The notes beneath the pieces are model-generated. The model was not told the DNA's origin. It searched no databases and was given only the letters and a program-made list of their open reading frames with translations. The translations under genes and the position numbers were made by a program. From G963555815 sp965249615 [NCBI: bacterium] (lineage in GTDB: Bacteria > UBA8248 > JACPRG01), in contig CBDFMI010000003.1 in NCBI GenBank assembly GCA_965249615.1, positions 3,810 through 67,809 on the forward strand: 64,000 bases of DNA, in the 5' to 3' direction. Each line of letters begins with the position of its first letter. Position 1 is the stretch's first letter. Shown here one piece after another: positions 24,452 through 33,536 of the stretch.

Positions 24452-24735
24452 GGTTTTTCCCGGGGCGGTTCTTGGCACCTCTGGTGGTAGGCCGAGAGCA
24501 CGGCCTCCCGGATGGCGGTTTTAAGGTCTCGATCCATCGGCACGACCAGGTCCTGTTGCCCACCTCGCGTCTTTTGAGAAGGGTAGCCGAGAAACCACCC
24601 CCCGTTCTCCCTCTCAATCACCCGGATTCCTCTCAGGAGGAGGACGTCCTCCAGCTCCACCTCTGCGTAGGCCCGGACGTGTCCCCCCGAGATGGGCATC
24701 TCAAAAGGTGTTAGGCGGACGGCGGTGATCTTCAA
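24448..24735 (-). CDS. spoVG: SpoVG-family protein
   Basis: A 95-residue homologue of SpoVG, a small nucleic-acid-binding regulator first known from Bacillus sporulation and later found in non-sporulating bacteria. It has KITAVRLTPF, IRVIERENGGWFLGYPSQKT and the C-terminal IREAVLSAYHQ. Start is TTG 24735, with GAGGA eight bases upstream. The 3' end overlaps the TauE gene tail to tail by four bases. Nothing here indicates sporulation. Confidence 0.85.
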   Translation of the reverse strand: MKITAVRLTPFEMPISGGHVRAYAEVELEDVLLLRGIRVIERENGGWFLGYPSQKTRGGQQDLVVPMDRDLKTAIREAVLSAYHQRCQEPPREKP

Positions 24736-24876
24736 AATTGTTGTCCTCTTTTTCAGGGTATGGGCACCCTCTAATCTAGGTTTCGGCCATGGCCTCGTGG
24801 TAACCTTTTCGCTTCAGGACCGCTGGCGCGGTTCTGAAAATTCTCTCTTAGATCACAGTCTTTGTGGAGACATCGG

Positions 24877-25704
24877 ATGACGGTTATTCAGATCGGACAC
24901 AGCCCGGACCCCGACGACGCCTTCATGTTTTACGCCCTCACCGCGGGGAAGGTGCAGGTGGAAGGGTGCGAGATTCGCCACGTCCTTGGGGATATTGAGT
25001 CCCTCAACCGGCGGGCCCGCACAGCGGAGCTCGAGGTCACTGCGATCTCCGCGGCCACCTATCCCGGGGTGGCCGATCAGTACCGGGTGATGGACACCGG
25101 TGCCTCCATGGGGAAGGGGTATGGGCCGATCCTGGTGGCTCGAGAGCCGATGGACCCGCGGGAGATTCCGGGCCGATCGGTGGCCGTCCCCGGCAGGTAC
25201 ACCACGGCGGCGCTTTTGCTCCGGCTCTACTGCGGAGACCTCCCGTCCGTCGAGGTGACCTTCGACCAGATCCCACAGGCGGTCCTGGAGGGGCGGGCCG
25301 AGCTGGGGCTTCTCATCCACGAAGGGCAGATTACCTATGAAGCGATGGGTCTTCACAAGGTGTTGGACCTCGGCGAAAAATGGGAAGGGGAAACCAGTCT
25401 CCCGCTGCCTCTGGGGATTAACGTGGTGCGGCGGGATCTAGGAGGGGCCATGGGGGCCACACTGTCGGAGGCGCTCCGTCGTTCCATCGAATATGCCCAC
25501 TCCCACGAGGATGAGGCCCTTGAGTATGCCATGCAGTTTGGCCGTGGCATCGACAAGGAAACCTGCCGGCGCTTCGTCCTCATGTACGTCAACAACTACA
25601 CCGTGACGCTGGGGGCCGAGGGGCAGCAGGCCCTGGAGCGGCTCTTCTCGTCTGCCCAGGCAAAAGGTTTTATCCCCGAAATCCCGCTGTTGGATCCGGT
25701 CTAA
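24877..25704 (+). CDS. mqnD: 1,4-dihydroxy-6-naphthoate synthase
   Basis: MqnD makes 1,4-dihydroxy-6-naphthoate from cyclic dehypoxanthinyl futalosine late in the futalosine menaquinone route. It has a periplasmic-binding-protein-like fold without a signal peptide. The GHSPDPDDAFMFYAL N-terminus is typical, as are MGKGYGPILV and LLIHEGQITYE. ATG 24877 is preferred to TTG 24862. The gene faces mqnC with one base between the two stop codons, so both halves of the pathway lie back to back on opposite strands. Confidence 0.9.
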   Translation: MTVIQIGHSPDPDDAFMFYALTAGKVQVEGCEIRHVLGDIESLNRRARTAELEVTAISAATYPGVADQYRVMDTGASMGKGYGPILVAREPMDPREIPGRSVAVPGRYTTAALLLRLYCGDLPSVEVTFDQIPQAVLEGRAELGLLIHEGQITYEAMGLHKVLDLGEKWEGETSLPLPLGINVVRRDLGGAMGATLSEALRRSIEYAHSHEDEALEYAMQFGRGIDKETCRRFVLMYVNNYTVTLGAEGQQALERLFSSAQAKGFIPEIPLLDPV

Positions 25705-25705
25705 G

Positions 25706-26779
25706 TCAGTAGACCTTCAGGATCTCATAAAGGGTCGTGCGCTGTGCAGGGGTGAAGCCGGCATCGTGGATCAGGCTACAAACCTCGTCCACTGTCGTCT
25801 TGTTCACAAACTCAGCGGCGGCGTGCACGTTTTCCTCGAAGAGGGTACCGCCGAAGTCGTCCGCCCCGAAGTGGAGCGCCAGCTGCCCGGCGCGCTTGCC
25901 TTCGGAGAACCAGGAGGCCTGGATATGGAGGAAGTTGTCCAGGTAGAGGCGTGACACCGCCAGCATGCGGAGATACTGGTTCGGCCCGACGTAGTGCTTG
26001 ATCCATTTATGCAAAAGCGTGTTGTCCGGCTTGAAAGACCAGGGGACGAAGGCGGTGAAGCCCGCCTGCTCGTCCTGAAGATCGCGGATGGCGTCCAGGT
26101 GATCGAGGATGTCATCGGGCCCCTCCACGTGGCCGTACATCATCGTGGCGGTGGACTTGAAGCCGAGTCGGTGGGCCTCCCGGTGGACCTCGAGCCAGGC
26201 TGACGGCCCGCCCTTCTTAGGCTCGATCCGCTTTCGCGCCTTCTCTGAGAGCACTTCGGCGCCGCCGCCGGGCAGGGAGTACTGGCCCGCCTCTTTCAGA
26301 GAGGACAGGACCTCTCTCACGCCGAGCTCGGTCACCTGACTGATGGTCTGGATCTCCGAGGCGGTGAAGAAGTGGGGTGTGACCTGGGGAAAGCGGCGGC
26401 GGGTCTCACGGACCAGCGCCAGATAGTATTCCAGGGGGAGTTCTGGATTATGGCCGCCCTGCAAGAGGACGGTCGTCGCGCCTCTCTCGGCGGCGAACTC
26501 GACCTTTTTGAGCACCTCGTCCACCGTGAGCGTGTAGGCCTCCGGGTGGCCGGGCTTTCGGTAGAAGGCACAGAACTGGCAGTCGGTGATGCAGACGTTG
26601 GTGTAGTTGGGATTGCTGTCGATGACGAACGTAATGCGCGGCTCGGGGATGAGTCTGAAACGCACCTCCTGTGCCAAGGCCCCCAGCTCCAAGAGAGGGG
26701 CCTCTTTGAGGAGCCAGAGCCCCTCCGCGCGCGCGATCCGCTCGCCGGCGTTCACCTTGGCCTGGATCTCGCTCAGCAC
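25706..26779 (-). CDS. mqnC: Cyclic dehypoxanthinyl futalosine synthase (radical SAM)
   Basis: MqnC cyclises dehypoxanthine futalosine by radical chemistry. The 4Fe-4S motif is Cys63-x3-Cys67-x2-Cys70 (CITDCQFC). LLQGGHNPELPLEYY and SLPGGGAEVL are shared with the MqnC/MqnE/CofH family. It is told from MqnE by its shorter N-terminus and the FYRKPG text after the cluster. The start overlaps mqnA by 7 bp, so the three minus-strand genes form one operon ordered mqnE-mqnA-mqnC. Confidence 0.9.
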   Translation of the reverse strand: MLSEIQAKVNAGERIARAEGLWLLKEAPLLELGALAQEVRFRLIPEPRITFVIDSNPNYTNVCITDCQFCAFYRKPGHPEAYTLTVDEVLKKVEFAAERGATTVLLQGGHNPELPLEYYLALVRETRRRFPQVTPHFFTASEIQTISQVTELGVREVLSSLKEAGQYSLPGGGAEVLSEKARKRIEPKKGGPSAWLEVHREAHRLGFKSTATMMYGHVEGPDDILDHLDAIRDLQDEQAGFTAFVPWSFKPDNTLLHKWIKHYVGPNQYLRMLAVSRLYLDNFLHIQASWFSEGKRAGQLALHFGADDFGGTLFEENVHAAAEFVNKTTVDEVCSLIHDAGFTPAQRTTLYEILKVY

Positions 26780-27519
26780 CGCCGTTCCTCCACCAGGCTC
26801 AGGAGTCGACTGAACTCGGCGATGGCTTTTTCCGCTTCGTCCCCCAGTCGATATGTGAACCCCTTCAGGTAGTTCACCACCTCAGCTTCGCTGAATCCCG
26901 TGTCGCGGCGGGTTTGAGCGATCTGGGGAAGTGTCGCGAGGCCTCGGTCCAGCGCCTTGCTGAGGGCGTCCCGAAGGGCGATCTGTTCCGTCTCAGGAAC
27001 CGAGGCCCGCACCGCCCAGCGGGCGAAGACGCAGGGAAGCCCCGTCCACGAGACCCACTCGCTTGCGAGGTCCGTGACGTGGGGGAACTGGGGGCGTGAC
27101 TTGAGCGTCCGGATCGCCTGGTCGCCGATGAAGAGCACCGCATCGGAGGGCTCATCGAGCCCGACCCATGCGCGAGGGACGGCCTCATATTTTAGGGTGA
27201 GGAGGATCCTGAGGAGCTCAACGGACGTGCAGGTCTCAGGGGTGACGCCGAGCACCGCGCCGCCGAGCTCAGAAAGTGGTCGGTGCGAGAAGAGCAAAAC
27301 GCTCCCGGCCGCACCCCGGGTGGCGATGCCAAAGGAGAGTGGCGTCAGTTCCAGATCCGATCTCAGGAAATCCACCAGCGAGAGCGGACCTGCGTCGACG
27401 GTGCCCTCGGCCACCGCGCGCCCGACCATCCGGGGGTTCAACCGGGAGAGCTCGAATCCCGACAGAAAGGCGAAAAACGGCTCACAGTTGAGGTACGGGA
27501 CGTGCCCAATCTTGAGCAT
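26773..27519 (-). CDS. mqnA: Chorismate dehydratase
   Basis: MqnA dehydrates chorismate to 3-enolpyruvyl-benzoate, the entry to the futalosine route. At 248 residues it is family length, with the LKIGHVPYLNCEPFF N-terminus, AGPLSLVDF, ATRGAAGSVLLFSH and LFIGDQAIR. It draws on the chorismate made by AroC, AroA, AroE and AroK elsewhere in the window. It sits three bases after mqnE and overlaps mqnC. Confidence 0.9.
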   Translation of the reverse strand: MLKIGHVPYLNCEPFFAFLSGFELSRLNPRMVGRAVAEGTVDAGPLSLVDFLRSDLELTPLSFGIATRGAAGSVLLFSHRPLSELGGAVLGVTPETCTSVELLRILLTLKYEAVPRAWVGLDEPSDAVLFIGDQAIRTLKSRPQFPHVTDLASEWVSWTGLPCVFARWAVRASVPETEQIALRDALSKALDRGLATLPQIAQTRRDTGFSEAEVVNYLKGFTYRLGDEAEKAIAEFSRLLSLVEERRC

Positions 27520-27522
27520 GGG

Positions 27523-28629
27523 TTAAGGGTTCCAAATCTTGACGACGTTGTAGAGTGCATCGCGCTCGACGGGGGTTTTCCCGGCGTCGCGAATCATCCG
27601 CAAGAGCTGTTCCCGCACAAGGCCGGCGGGGCTTTTCGCCCCTGCCGCGTGGGCGATCCTCTCGTCTTCTAATGTGCCGTTGACGTCGTCGGCGCCGAAG
27701 TGGAGGGCCACCGAGGCCGTCGCCTCGCCAATCATCACCCAGTAGCCCTCAACGTGAGGAAAGTTATCGAGAAGGAGGCGCGAGACCGCGATGGTGCGGA
27801 GGTCATCCGTCGGTGGGGTCTGGCGAGGGACTAGCTGGGTGTCTCCCACCTGGTAGGAGAGCGGAATGAATGTGAGGAAACCGCCGCTCTCATCCTGCTG
27901 GGCCCGGAGGCGAAGGAGGTGGTCCACGCGCTCAGCCAGGGTCTCGATGTGGCCGTAGAGCATGGTGGCGTTGGTCCGCAGGCCCAGGCGATGTGCAATG
28001 CCGTGGATCTCGCACCAGCGCTCGGCGCCCGCCTTGCCCGTGTAGTCTAGGGCCTTCTGAATCCGCTTGGAGAAAATCTCGGCGCCCCCTCCGGGCATCG
28101 AGTGAAGCCCGGCCGCCTTGAGGCGGGTCAACGCGTCCTCCGGTGGTATCTTCCACCGCCGATAGAAGTAGTCGATCTCGACGGCGGTGAAGGCCTTGAT
28201 CTGGACCTGGGGGTGGTGGTCGTGGATGGTCTGGATGATGCCCTCGTAATGCTCGAAAGGCCAGTCCGGGTGGTGGCCGCCCACGATGTGGACCTCCCGG
28301 ACTCCGTCCTTGATCATCCCCAGTATGTCCTCGGCACTGTGCTCGAAGGCGCCGCTCTCGCCCTTCTTTTTGGCAAAATCGCAGAACTTACAGGAGAGCA
28401 CACAGACGTTGGTGGGGTTGATGTAGCGGTTGATGACGAAGAAGACCCAGTCTCCGACGCGCTGCCGCTTGACGAAATTGGCCATCTGTCCGAGACCCAG
28501 AAGGTCCTCGGTCTGGAACAGCAGAAGTCCCTCATCCCTCGAGAGTCGCTCGTCCGCCTGGACTTTCTCCCAGATGGAGAGGAGTCGGTGGTCTCTCAGT
28601 CGTGGCGGGACGTCGGTGGTGGGCGGCAT
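27523..28629 (-). CDS. mqnE: Aminofutalosine synthase (radical SAM)
   Basis: MqnE joins 3-enolpyruvyl-benzoate to SAM-derived adenosine to give 6-amino-6-deoxyfutalosine. The cluster motif is Cys76-x3-Cys80-x2-Cys83 (CVLSCKFC), then IVGGHHPDWPFEHYE, the SMPGGGAEIFS motif and NATMLYGHIET. The 368-residue length is normal. It is the first gene of the mqnE-mqnA-mqnC operon and has its own good promoter. The enzyme that splits off the base (MqnB or an equivalent nucleosidase) is not in the window. Confidence 0.92.
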   Translation of the reverse strand: MPPTTDVPPRLRDHRLLSIWEKVQADERLSRDEGLLLFQTEDLLGLGQMANFVKRQRVGDWVFFVINRYINPTNVCVLSCKFCDFAKKKGESGAFEHSAEDILGMIKDGVREVHIVGGHHPDWPFEHYEGIIQTIHDHHPQVQIKAFTAVEIDYFYRRWKIPPEDALTRLKAAGLHSMPGGGAEIFSKRIQKALDYTGKAGAERWCEIHGIAHRLGLRTNATMLYGHIETLAERVDHLLRLRAQQDESGGFLTFIPLSYQVGDTQLVPRQTPPTDDLRTIAVSRLLLDNFPHVEGYWVMIGEATASVALHFGADDVNGTLEDERIAHAAGAKSPAGLVREQLLRMIRDAGKTPVERDALYNVVKIWNP

Positions 28630-28665
28630 GGGAGCCTCGGGTTTGTGAGTGGATCGATGGGTCGA

Positions 28666-28694
28666 ATTCTAGGGAGTCCAGGGGACACAGTCAA
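28666..28694 (-). promoter_or_regulatory. Sigma-70 promoter for mqnE-mqnA-mqnC
   Basis: Read on the minus strand, TTGACT (28689-28694) and TAGAAT (28666-28671) are separated by 17 bp. Transcription would begin near 28659, 30 bp before the mqnE ATG. This is one of the clearest promoters in the window. Confidence 0.7.
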
Positions 28695-29007
28695 GCAGAC
28701 GTCAGACCGGGCGAAACGGCGCTGTAAAGCGCATGGGGTTAAAAAAGGAGGGGTGACGATCACGCTCGATTTCCCCCGTTGAAGAGGACCATATTGTGGT
28801 ACACTCGCCGCTAAGTTTGCCCTGCTGGTCACCGGGTTTTCACAAGCATTCGTCCCCCCAGGCTGCAGCGTCCAATGAGTGAGCGTGAGATCAACCCTCG
28901 CCTTTCAATTCCACCTTGCAGGGGCCGGGGTCCTCTGGCATTTTGGTGCCCAGGTTCTCGGCTGTAGATGGCCACAGATGTGGACGACGGGCATCTAAAT
29001 GGATATC

Positions 29008-29033
29008 TATGAGATTAGGGTTTTTCTCTCATA
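29008..29033. repeat. Inverted repeat upstream of gcvH
   Basis: TATGAGA and TCTCATA are perfect 7-bp arms around a 12-nt loop. The spacing, with centres about two turns apart, suits a dimeric regulator or an RNA stem in the gcvH leader. There is no T-run, so it is not a terminator. Confidence 0.4.
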
Positions 29034-29075
29034 CAGGTCCAGGGATAAAACAGCCAGGAGGAGCGTAGAGCGACG

Positions 29076-29465
29076 ATGGAATTTCCCAAGGAGTTGAAAT
29101 ACGCAAAAGAGCACACGTGGGTCCGTGTAAACGGGAGCCAAGCGACGGTTGGGATCTCGGATCACGCCCAGTCAGAGCTCGGGGACATCATGTTCGTAGA
29201 CCTTCCCGAGGTGGGGGCAGAGGTGAAGGCCCACGCCTCATTTGGGAATGTGGAGTCCGTCAAGACGGTCTCTGAACTTTTTGCTCCGGTTTCGGGCAAG
29301 GTCTCTAAGGTCAACTCTGACCTTGGGGAAGGTCCTGAGGTCGTCAACGCCAAGCCTTATGAAGATGGCTGGATGGTTGAAATTGAGATGTCAGACCCCA
29401 GCGAGCTGGATGGCCTCCTTTCTGCCGAGGCCTACAGCGCCTATACCAACGAGGAAAAGGGGTAA
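29076..29465 (+). CDS. gcvH: Glycine cleavage system H protein
   Basis: GcvH carries the aminomethyl group on a lipoyl arm between the glycine decarboxylase, the T protein and dihydrolipoyl dehydrogenase. The 129-residue protein starts MEFPKELKYAKEHTWVRV, and the lipoylated lysine is Lys63 in GNVESVKTVSEL. AGGAGG lies about 15 bp before the ATG. gcvPA starts at the base after its stop codon. gcvT and lpd are not in the window. Confidence 0.95.
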   Translation: MEFPKELKYAKEHTWVRVNGSQATVGISDHAQSELGDIMFVDLPEVGAEVKAHASFGNVESVKTVSELFAPVSGKVSKVNSDLGEGPEVVNAKPYEDGWMVEIEMSDPSELDGLLSAEAYSAYTNEEKG

Positions 29466-30857
29466 GTGCGCTTTATCCCCCACACCGAGGCGGACGTGGC
29501 GGCCATGCTGGCCGTCATTGGGGCGCCCGACGTCGAAAGCCTTTTTGCCTCTATCCCCGCCTCGGTTCGCCTGGGCCGTGAGCTCAACCTGCATCAAGGC
29601 CTCTCTGAGGCCGAGACCCTCTCTCACCTAGGGGCCTTGGCCAAAAATAACGCCCACTCCGCCTCTCACGGCTTCTTCTTGGGAGCGGGCGTCTACTCCC
29701 ACTATATCCCCAGCGTCGTGAACCATCTTGCCTCTAAGCCGGAATTCTCCACTTCCTACACCCCTTATCAGGCCGAGATCAGCCAGGGGACCCTTCAGGC
29801 CATCTATGAGTATCAGACCCTCCTTTGCCAGTTGACGGGGATGGACGTCGCCAACGCCTCTCTCTACGAAGGGGCCTCGGCCACGGCAGAGGCCTGCCTC
29901 ATGGCGATGCGTGTCACCGGGCGACACCGCGTGGTGATGACAAAAGGCCTCCATCCCGAATACCGTCAGGTGGTGGACACTTATCTTCGCCACACGGGCG
30001 GCGAGACAATGGAGGTGGGATGGGGTGAAGACGGCCGGGTAGAGGACCTCTCTGGGGCGCTCGACGAGGGGACAGCCGCCTTCCTCGTCCAGAGTCCCAA
30101 CTTTTTCGGTGTGGTGGAAGATCTTGCTCCGCTTGTTCAGGCGGCCCACGACAAAGGGGCCCTCTTCGTCCATGTCGTGACGGAGGCCATCTCTCTTGGG
30201 CTTCTAAAAGCCTCAGGTGACCTCGGGGCCGACATCGTGGCCGGTGAGGGACAGAGCCTTGGGATCCCCATGAGCTTCGGGGGCCCTTTTCTCGGCCTCT
30301 TTGCCACCCGCGAGGCCTATGTCCGCCAGATGCCGGGCCGCCTGGTCGGCCAGACCGCGGACACCGAAGGGCGTCGGGGCTATGTCTTAACCGCTGCGAC
30401 CCGAGAGCAGCACATCCGCCGGGCAAAGGCGACCTCTAATATCTGCACCAACCAAGGACTTTGCGCCCTTCGAGCGGCGGTCTATCTTTCGGCCCTGGGA
30501 CGGCAGGGCTTGAGAGAGCTGGCCGTCCAGAATGCCCTGGGGGCCGAGCGGGCCAAAAAACTCATCCGGGAACTGCCGGGCTTTGAGATTCCCTTCTCCG
30601 CTCCCACTTTCAACGAATTTGTCGTCAAGGTTCCCTTCCCCGCCGCCGAGGTCACTGCACGTCTGCGGCAGGCCGGGATTCTGGGTGGTCTTGACCTGGG
30701 CCGCTGGTATCCCGAGTTTCAAAGAGACCCCGGGACCCCCCATCTCCTCTTCTGCGTCACCGAGGAGAACCCGCCTGAAGCGGTGGACGTCCTGGTTGGG
30801 GCTTTGAAGGGCTTAAAATCTCTTCGAGAGCCGACCGCGGAAGGGAGCACCCTGTGA
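29466..30857 (+). CDS. gcvPA: Glycine dehydrogenase (decarboxylating) subunit 1
   Basis: This is the N-terminal half of the split P protein, which decarboxylates glycine with PLP. The 463-residue chain starts [15 protein letters not shown] and shows the [26 protein letters not shown] and [17 protein letters not shown] blocks. GTG 29466 follows the gcvH TAA with no gap, and the stop overlaps gcvPB. The two-gene form of P protein is common outside enteric bacteria. Confidence 0.95.
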   Translation: MRFIPHTEADVAAMLAVIGAPDVESLFASIPASVRLGRELNLHQGLSEAETLSHLGALAKNNAHSASHGFFLGAGVYSHYIPSVVNHLASKPEFSTSYTPYQAEISQGTLQAIYEYQTLLCQLTGMDVANASLYEGASATAEACLMAMRVTGRHRVVMTKGLHPEYRQVVDTYLRHTGGETMEVGWGEDGRVEDLSGALDEGTAAFLVQSPNFFGVVEDLAPLVQAAHDKGALFVHVVTEAISLGLLKASGDLGADIVAGEGQSLGIPMSFGGPFLGLFATREAYVRQMPGRLVGQTADTEGRRGYVLTAATREQHIRRAKATSNICTNQGLCALRAAVYLSALGRQGLRELAVQNALGAERAKKLIRELPGFEIPFSAPTFNEFVVKVPFPAAEVTARLRQAGILGGLDLGRWYPEFQRDPGTPHLLFCVTEENPPEAVDVLVGALKGLKSLREPTAEGSTL

Positions 30858-32374
30858 AAGATTTGGCCTCTCCTGCCAGGGGTCGCCCTGCCCGGGTGGG
30901 GGCCTCCGGTCTCATCCTCAACGAACCCCTCATCTTCGAGCGAAGCTCTCCGGGCCGGCGGGCCTATTCCCTCTCCCCCCCTCAGGACGGGCTGGCGGAA
31001 CTCTCAGAGGTTCTGCCCTCAGCCCTTTGCCGGGAAGAGATCCCGGGCTTTCCTGAGGTGAGCGAGATGGACCTGGTTCGCCACTACACGCGCCTTGCCG
31101 GCTGGAACTATTCAGTGGACCACGGCCTTTATCCGCTTGGCTCCTGCACGATGAAGTACAACCCCAAGGTGAATGAAGACGTGGCGGCGATGGCGGGCTT
31201 CGCAAGACTTCACCCTTATCAAGAGGAGGAGGCCTGCCAGGGGGCCCTCGCCCTCCTCTGGGAGCTTGACCTCACCCTTCGAGAGATCACCGGGATGGAC
31301 CGCATGGTCCTCCAGCCAACGGCCGGCGCCCAGGGGGAGCTGACCGGGATGATGCTCATCCGCGCCTACCTCACCGACCAGGGAAACCCTCGAAAAAAAG
31401 TCCTCCTGCCGGACTCGGCCCACGGCACCAATCCCGCCAGCTCAACGCTTTGTGGCTACGAGGTGGTTGAGATCAAATCCGATGAGCGGGGCCTGATGAA
31501 CCCGAAAGCCCTGGAGACGGCCATGGACGATGAGACGGCCGCCCTCATGCTGACGAACCCCAACACCCTCGGGCTTTTTGAGGAGGATATCGAGGCCATC
31601 TGTCAAATCGTTCACGACCGAGGGGGCTTTGTGTACTGCGACGGGGCCAATATGAACGCCCTCATGGGGATTGCCCGGATGGGCGACATGGGGATGGACG
31701 TCATCCAGCTGAACCTCCACAAGACCTTCTCCACCCCCCACGGGGGAGGGGGTCCGGGGGCCGGGCCCGTGGGGGTAAAAAAGATCCTGGAGCCCTATCT
31801 CCCTGTTCCGGTTATCGAGAAACGGGGGGAGCGCTATCGCTTCAACTATGACATCTCTCACTCCATCGGGAAGGTCCGAAGTTTTTACGGGAACTTTGGC
31901 ATCCTGGTCCGCGCGTATACCTACATCTGCTCGATGGGCCGGGATGGGCTCAAGCGGGCAAGCCAGATGGCCGTCCTCAACGCCAACTATCTTTCTGCCC
32001 GCCTCAAAGAGCGCTATCACCTGACTTATGACCGGACCTGCATGCACGAGTGCGTGCTTTCCGATAAGCACCAGCAGGCGCACGGGGTGCGAACCAGCGA
32101 CATCGCCAAACGGCTCATGGACTATGGCTTCCATCCCCCGACCATCTACTTTCCTCTCATCGTGAAGGGGGCCATGATGATTGAGCCGACGGAGACGGAG
32201 AGCCGGGAGACGCTGGACGAATTCATTGAAGCCATGCTCACCATCGCAGATGAGGCGGAGCGGGCGCCCGGGCTTATCCAGTCAGCCCCTCATTTCCCAA
32301 AAACCTCCCGCCTGGATGAAGTCAAGGCCGCAAGAGAGCCCGTCCTTCGCTGGCAGGAAGATTCCCCACCGTAA
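30854..32374 (+). CDS. gcvPB: Glycine dehydrogenase (decarboxylating) subunit 2
   Basis: The C-terminal half of the split P protein carries the PLP-binding lysine (Lys290) in [19 protein letters not shown]. Other family blocks are [25 protein letters not shown] and the [15 protein letters not shown] stretch. At 506 residues it is normal. GTG 30854 overlaps the gcvPA stop as GTGA, so translation is coupled. Confidence 0.95.
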   Translation: MKDLASPARGRPARVGASGLILNEPLIFERSSPGRRAYSLSPPQDGLAELSEVLPSALCREEIPGFPEVSEMDLVRHYTRLAGWNYSVDHGLYPLGSCTMKYNPKVNEDVAAMAGFARLHPYQEEEACQGALALLWELDLTLREITGMDRMVLQPTAGAQGELTGMMLIRAYLTDQGNPRKKVLLPDSAHGTNPASSTLCGYEVVEIKSDERGLMNPKALETAMDDETAALMLTNPNTLGLFEEDIEAICQIVHDRGGFVYCDGANMNALMGIARMGDMGMDVIQLNLHKTFSTPHGGGGPGAGPVGVKKILEPYLPVPVIEKRGERYRFNYDISHSIGKVRSFYGNFGILVRAYTYICSMGRDGLKRASQMAVLNANYLSARLKERYHLTYDRTCMHECVLSDKHQQAHGVRTSDIAKRLMDYGFHPPTIYFPLIVKGAMMIEPTETESRETLDEFIEAMLTIADEAERAPGLIQSAPHFPKTSRLDEVKAAREPVLRWQEDSPP

Positions 32375-32399
32375 TCCTTCCCACGCAATCTTTTGCACC

Positions 32400-32428
32400 T
32401 TGATGGACGATCTGGCGGGCGCTATCTT
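32400..32428 (+). promoter_or_regulatory. Possible promoter for the lipoate-type acyltransferase
   Basis: TTGATG (32400-32405), 17 bp and TATCTT (32423-32428) lie 54 bp before the start codon. It would let this gene be expressed apart from gcvPB. Confidence 0.4.
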
Positions 32429-32481
32429 GTCTCATATGGACAACATAGTGGTTCTCGTCATCGAGTCTTCACCCTAAGCCT

Positions 32482-33372
32482 ATGAACTGGCGGTTTCTGG
32501 ACACAGGCCCTGGCGACGGAGCTTTTAATATGGCCCTCGACGAGGCCCTCTGGCGGGGGTGCCAGAGGGGAACCAGCCCCCCCACGGTCCGGGCCTTCGC
32601 CTGGGAGCCCCCAACCCTCTCTCTGGGCCGCGGCCAAAAGGTCTCACGGGATATTAATGTCGCCGCACTGGAGGAGTTGAAAATCCCTCTTGTCCGGCGT
32701 CCCACAGGGGGCCGGGCGGTCCTCCACGACGGGGAACTCACCTATTCCGTTGTCTTTCCCGATGAGGTCGGCGAAAACCTGAGAAGTGCGCGAAGAGAGG
32801 AAGAACAGGGTGTCTCTGTGGCGACTTCGCACAAAAACTCCATCCTTGCGGATTATGCCCTGATCAGCCGGGGCCTTGTCCGTTGTCTTCAGCGCCTTGG
32901 GGTCCCGGCAGAACTTTCGCCTCCAGGGGCTCCGCCCCCTCGTCGAGATGGCAAGGGGGCCTGCTTTCTCGTGGCCTCGGCCTTTGAGGTCGTCGTGACT
33001 CAAGGGGGCTCGAGCTCCGGGCGAGGGAAGAAGATCGTCGGAAGCGCGCAGCGCCGGGGCGGCGGGGCTGTCCTCCAACACGGCTCCATCCTCCTCGACC
33101 TCGATGTTGAGACCCTCTCCCTTCCCTTCAAGACCGGGAATCCTGAATCCCGCAAGGAGCTGGCCCAAGATCTATGTCAAAAGATGACGAGCCTGGGGGA
33201 GGTGACAGGGCGTGAGATTTTGTATTCCGAGGCCACCCTTGCCCTCAAGGCGGGCTTTGAGGAGGGCCTGGGAGTCGCGCTTGTTCCGGGTCTTCTCACG
33301 GAAGAGGAGGAGCGCTTGGCCCAAGACCTTTTGAAACGCTACCGGAGCCCGAAGTGGACCTTCTGCGTTTGA
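32482..33372 (+). CDS. lipM: Lipoate/octanoate transferase, LipM-like
   Basis: A 296-residue biotin/lipoate A/B ligase-fold protein. RRPTGGRAVLHDGELTYSVV and GKKIVGSAQRR are shared by LplA and LipM, while the Cys in ACFLVASAFEVV followed by LQHGSILLDLD is the pattern of LipM octanoyltransferases, which use that Cys as an acyl carrier. It lies just downstream of gcvH-gcvPA-gcvPB, whose H protein must be lipoylated, so GcvH is the likely acceptor. LplA (ligase) activity cannot be excluded without lipA context. A start at ATG 32482 keeps the family N-terminus MNWRFLDTGP. Confidence 0.82.
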   Translation: MNWRFLDTGPGDGAFNMALDEALWRGCQRGTSPPTVRAFAWEPPTLSLGRGQKVSRDINVAALEELKIPLVRRPTGGRAVLHDGELTYSVVFPDEVGENLRSARREEEQGVSVATSHKNSILADYALISRGLVRCLQRLGVPAELSPPGAPPPRRDGKGACFLVASAFEVVVTQGGSSSGRGKKIVGSAQRRGGGAVLQHGSILLDLDVETLSLPFKTGNPESRKELAQDLCQKMTSLGEVTGREILYSEATLALKAGFEEGLGVALVPGLLTEEEERLAQDLLKRYRSPKWTFCV

Positions 33373-33434
33373 TCCGAAAACGGCCAAAAGCCCGCCAGGG
33401 CGGATTCCGCCTTGTTCCAGCGGCTCTGGTCGCC

Positions 33435-33462
33435 TTGACAGGTGAGCGTGTGTCTCTATAGT
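33435..33462 (+). promoter_or_regulatory. Strong sigma-70 promoter for moaD-moaE
   Basis: A perfect TTGACA (33435-33440), a 16-bp spacer and TATAGT (33457-33462). A 13-bp tandem duplication (33448-33473) repeats the -10 region and supplies a second box, TATAGG, 13 bp further on. Transcription would begin 65-80 bp before moaD. Confidence 0.7.
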
Positions 33463-33473
33463 GTGTCTCTATA
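33448..33473 (+). repeat. 13-bp perfect tandem repeat across the moaD -10 region
   Basis: GTGTGTCTCTATA occurs twice with no gap (33448-33460 and 33461-33473). Each copy ends in the first bases of a -10-like box. It looks like a recent slippage duplication. Confidence 0.85.
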
Positions 33474-33536
33474 GGACGAGAACGATCTTTTTCTTCAATT
33501 GGGGACTAAATCCCTTCTTTTGAGTAGGAGTCAATC

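Larger units (their letters stand above)
28630..29075. other. 446-bp divergent intergenic region (mqnE / gcvH)
   Basis: It holds the mqnE promoter at its left end. A possible plus-strand promoter for gcvH is TTGAAG (28779) with TACACT (28800), but the spacer is only 15 bp. A 7-bp inverted repeat, TATGAGA/TCTCATA (29008-29014 and 29027-29033), lies 42 bp before gcvH. I looked for a glycine riboswitch and did not find its conserved core. I see no convincing ORF. Confidence 0.5.

Noticed and set aside
28630-29075. Glycine riboswitch before gcvH
   Set aside because: The conserved glycine-riboswitch core could not be found in the leader.
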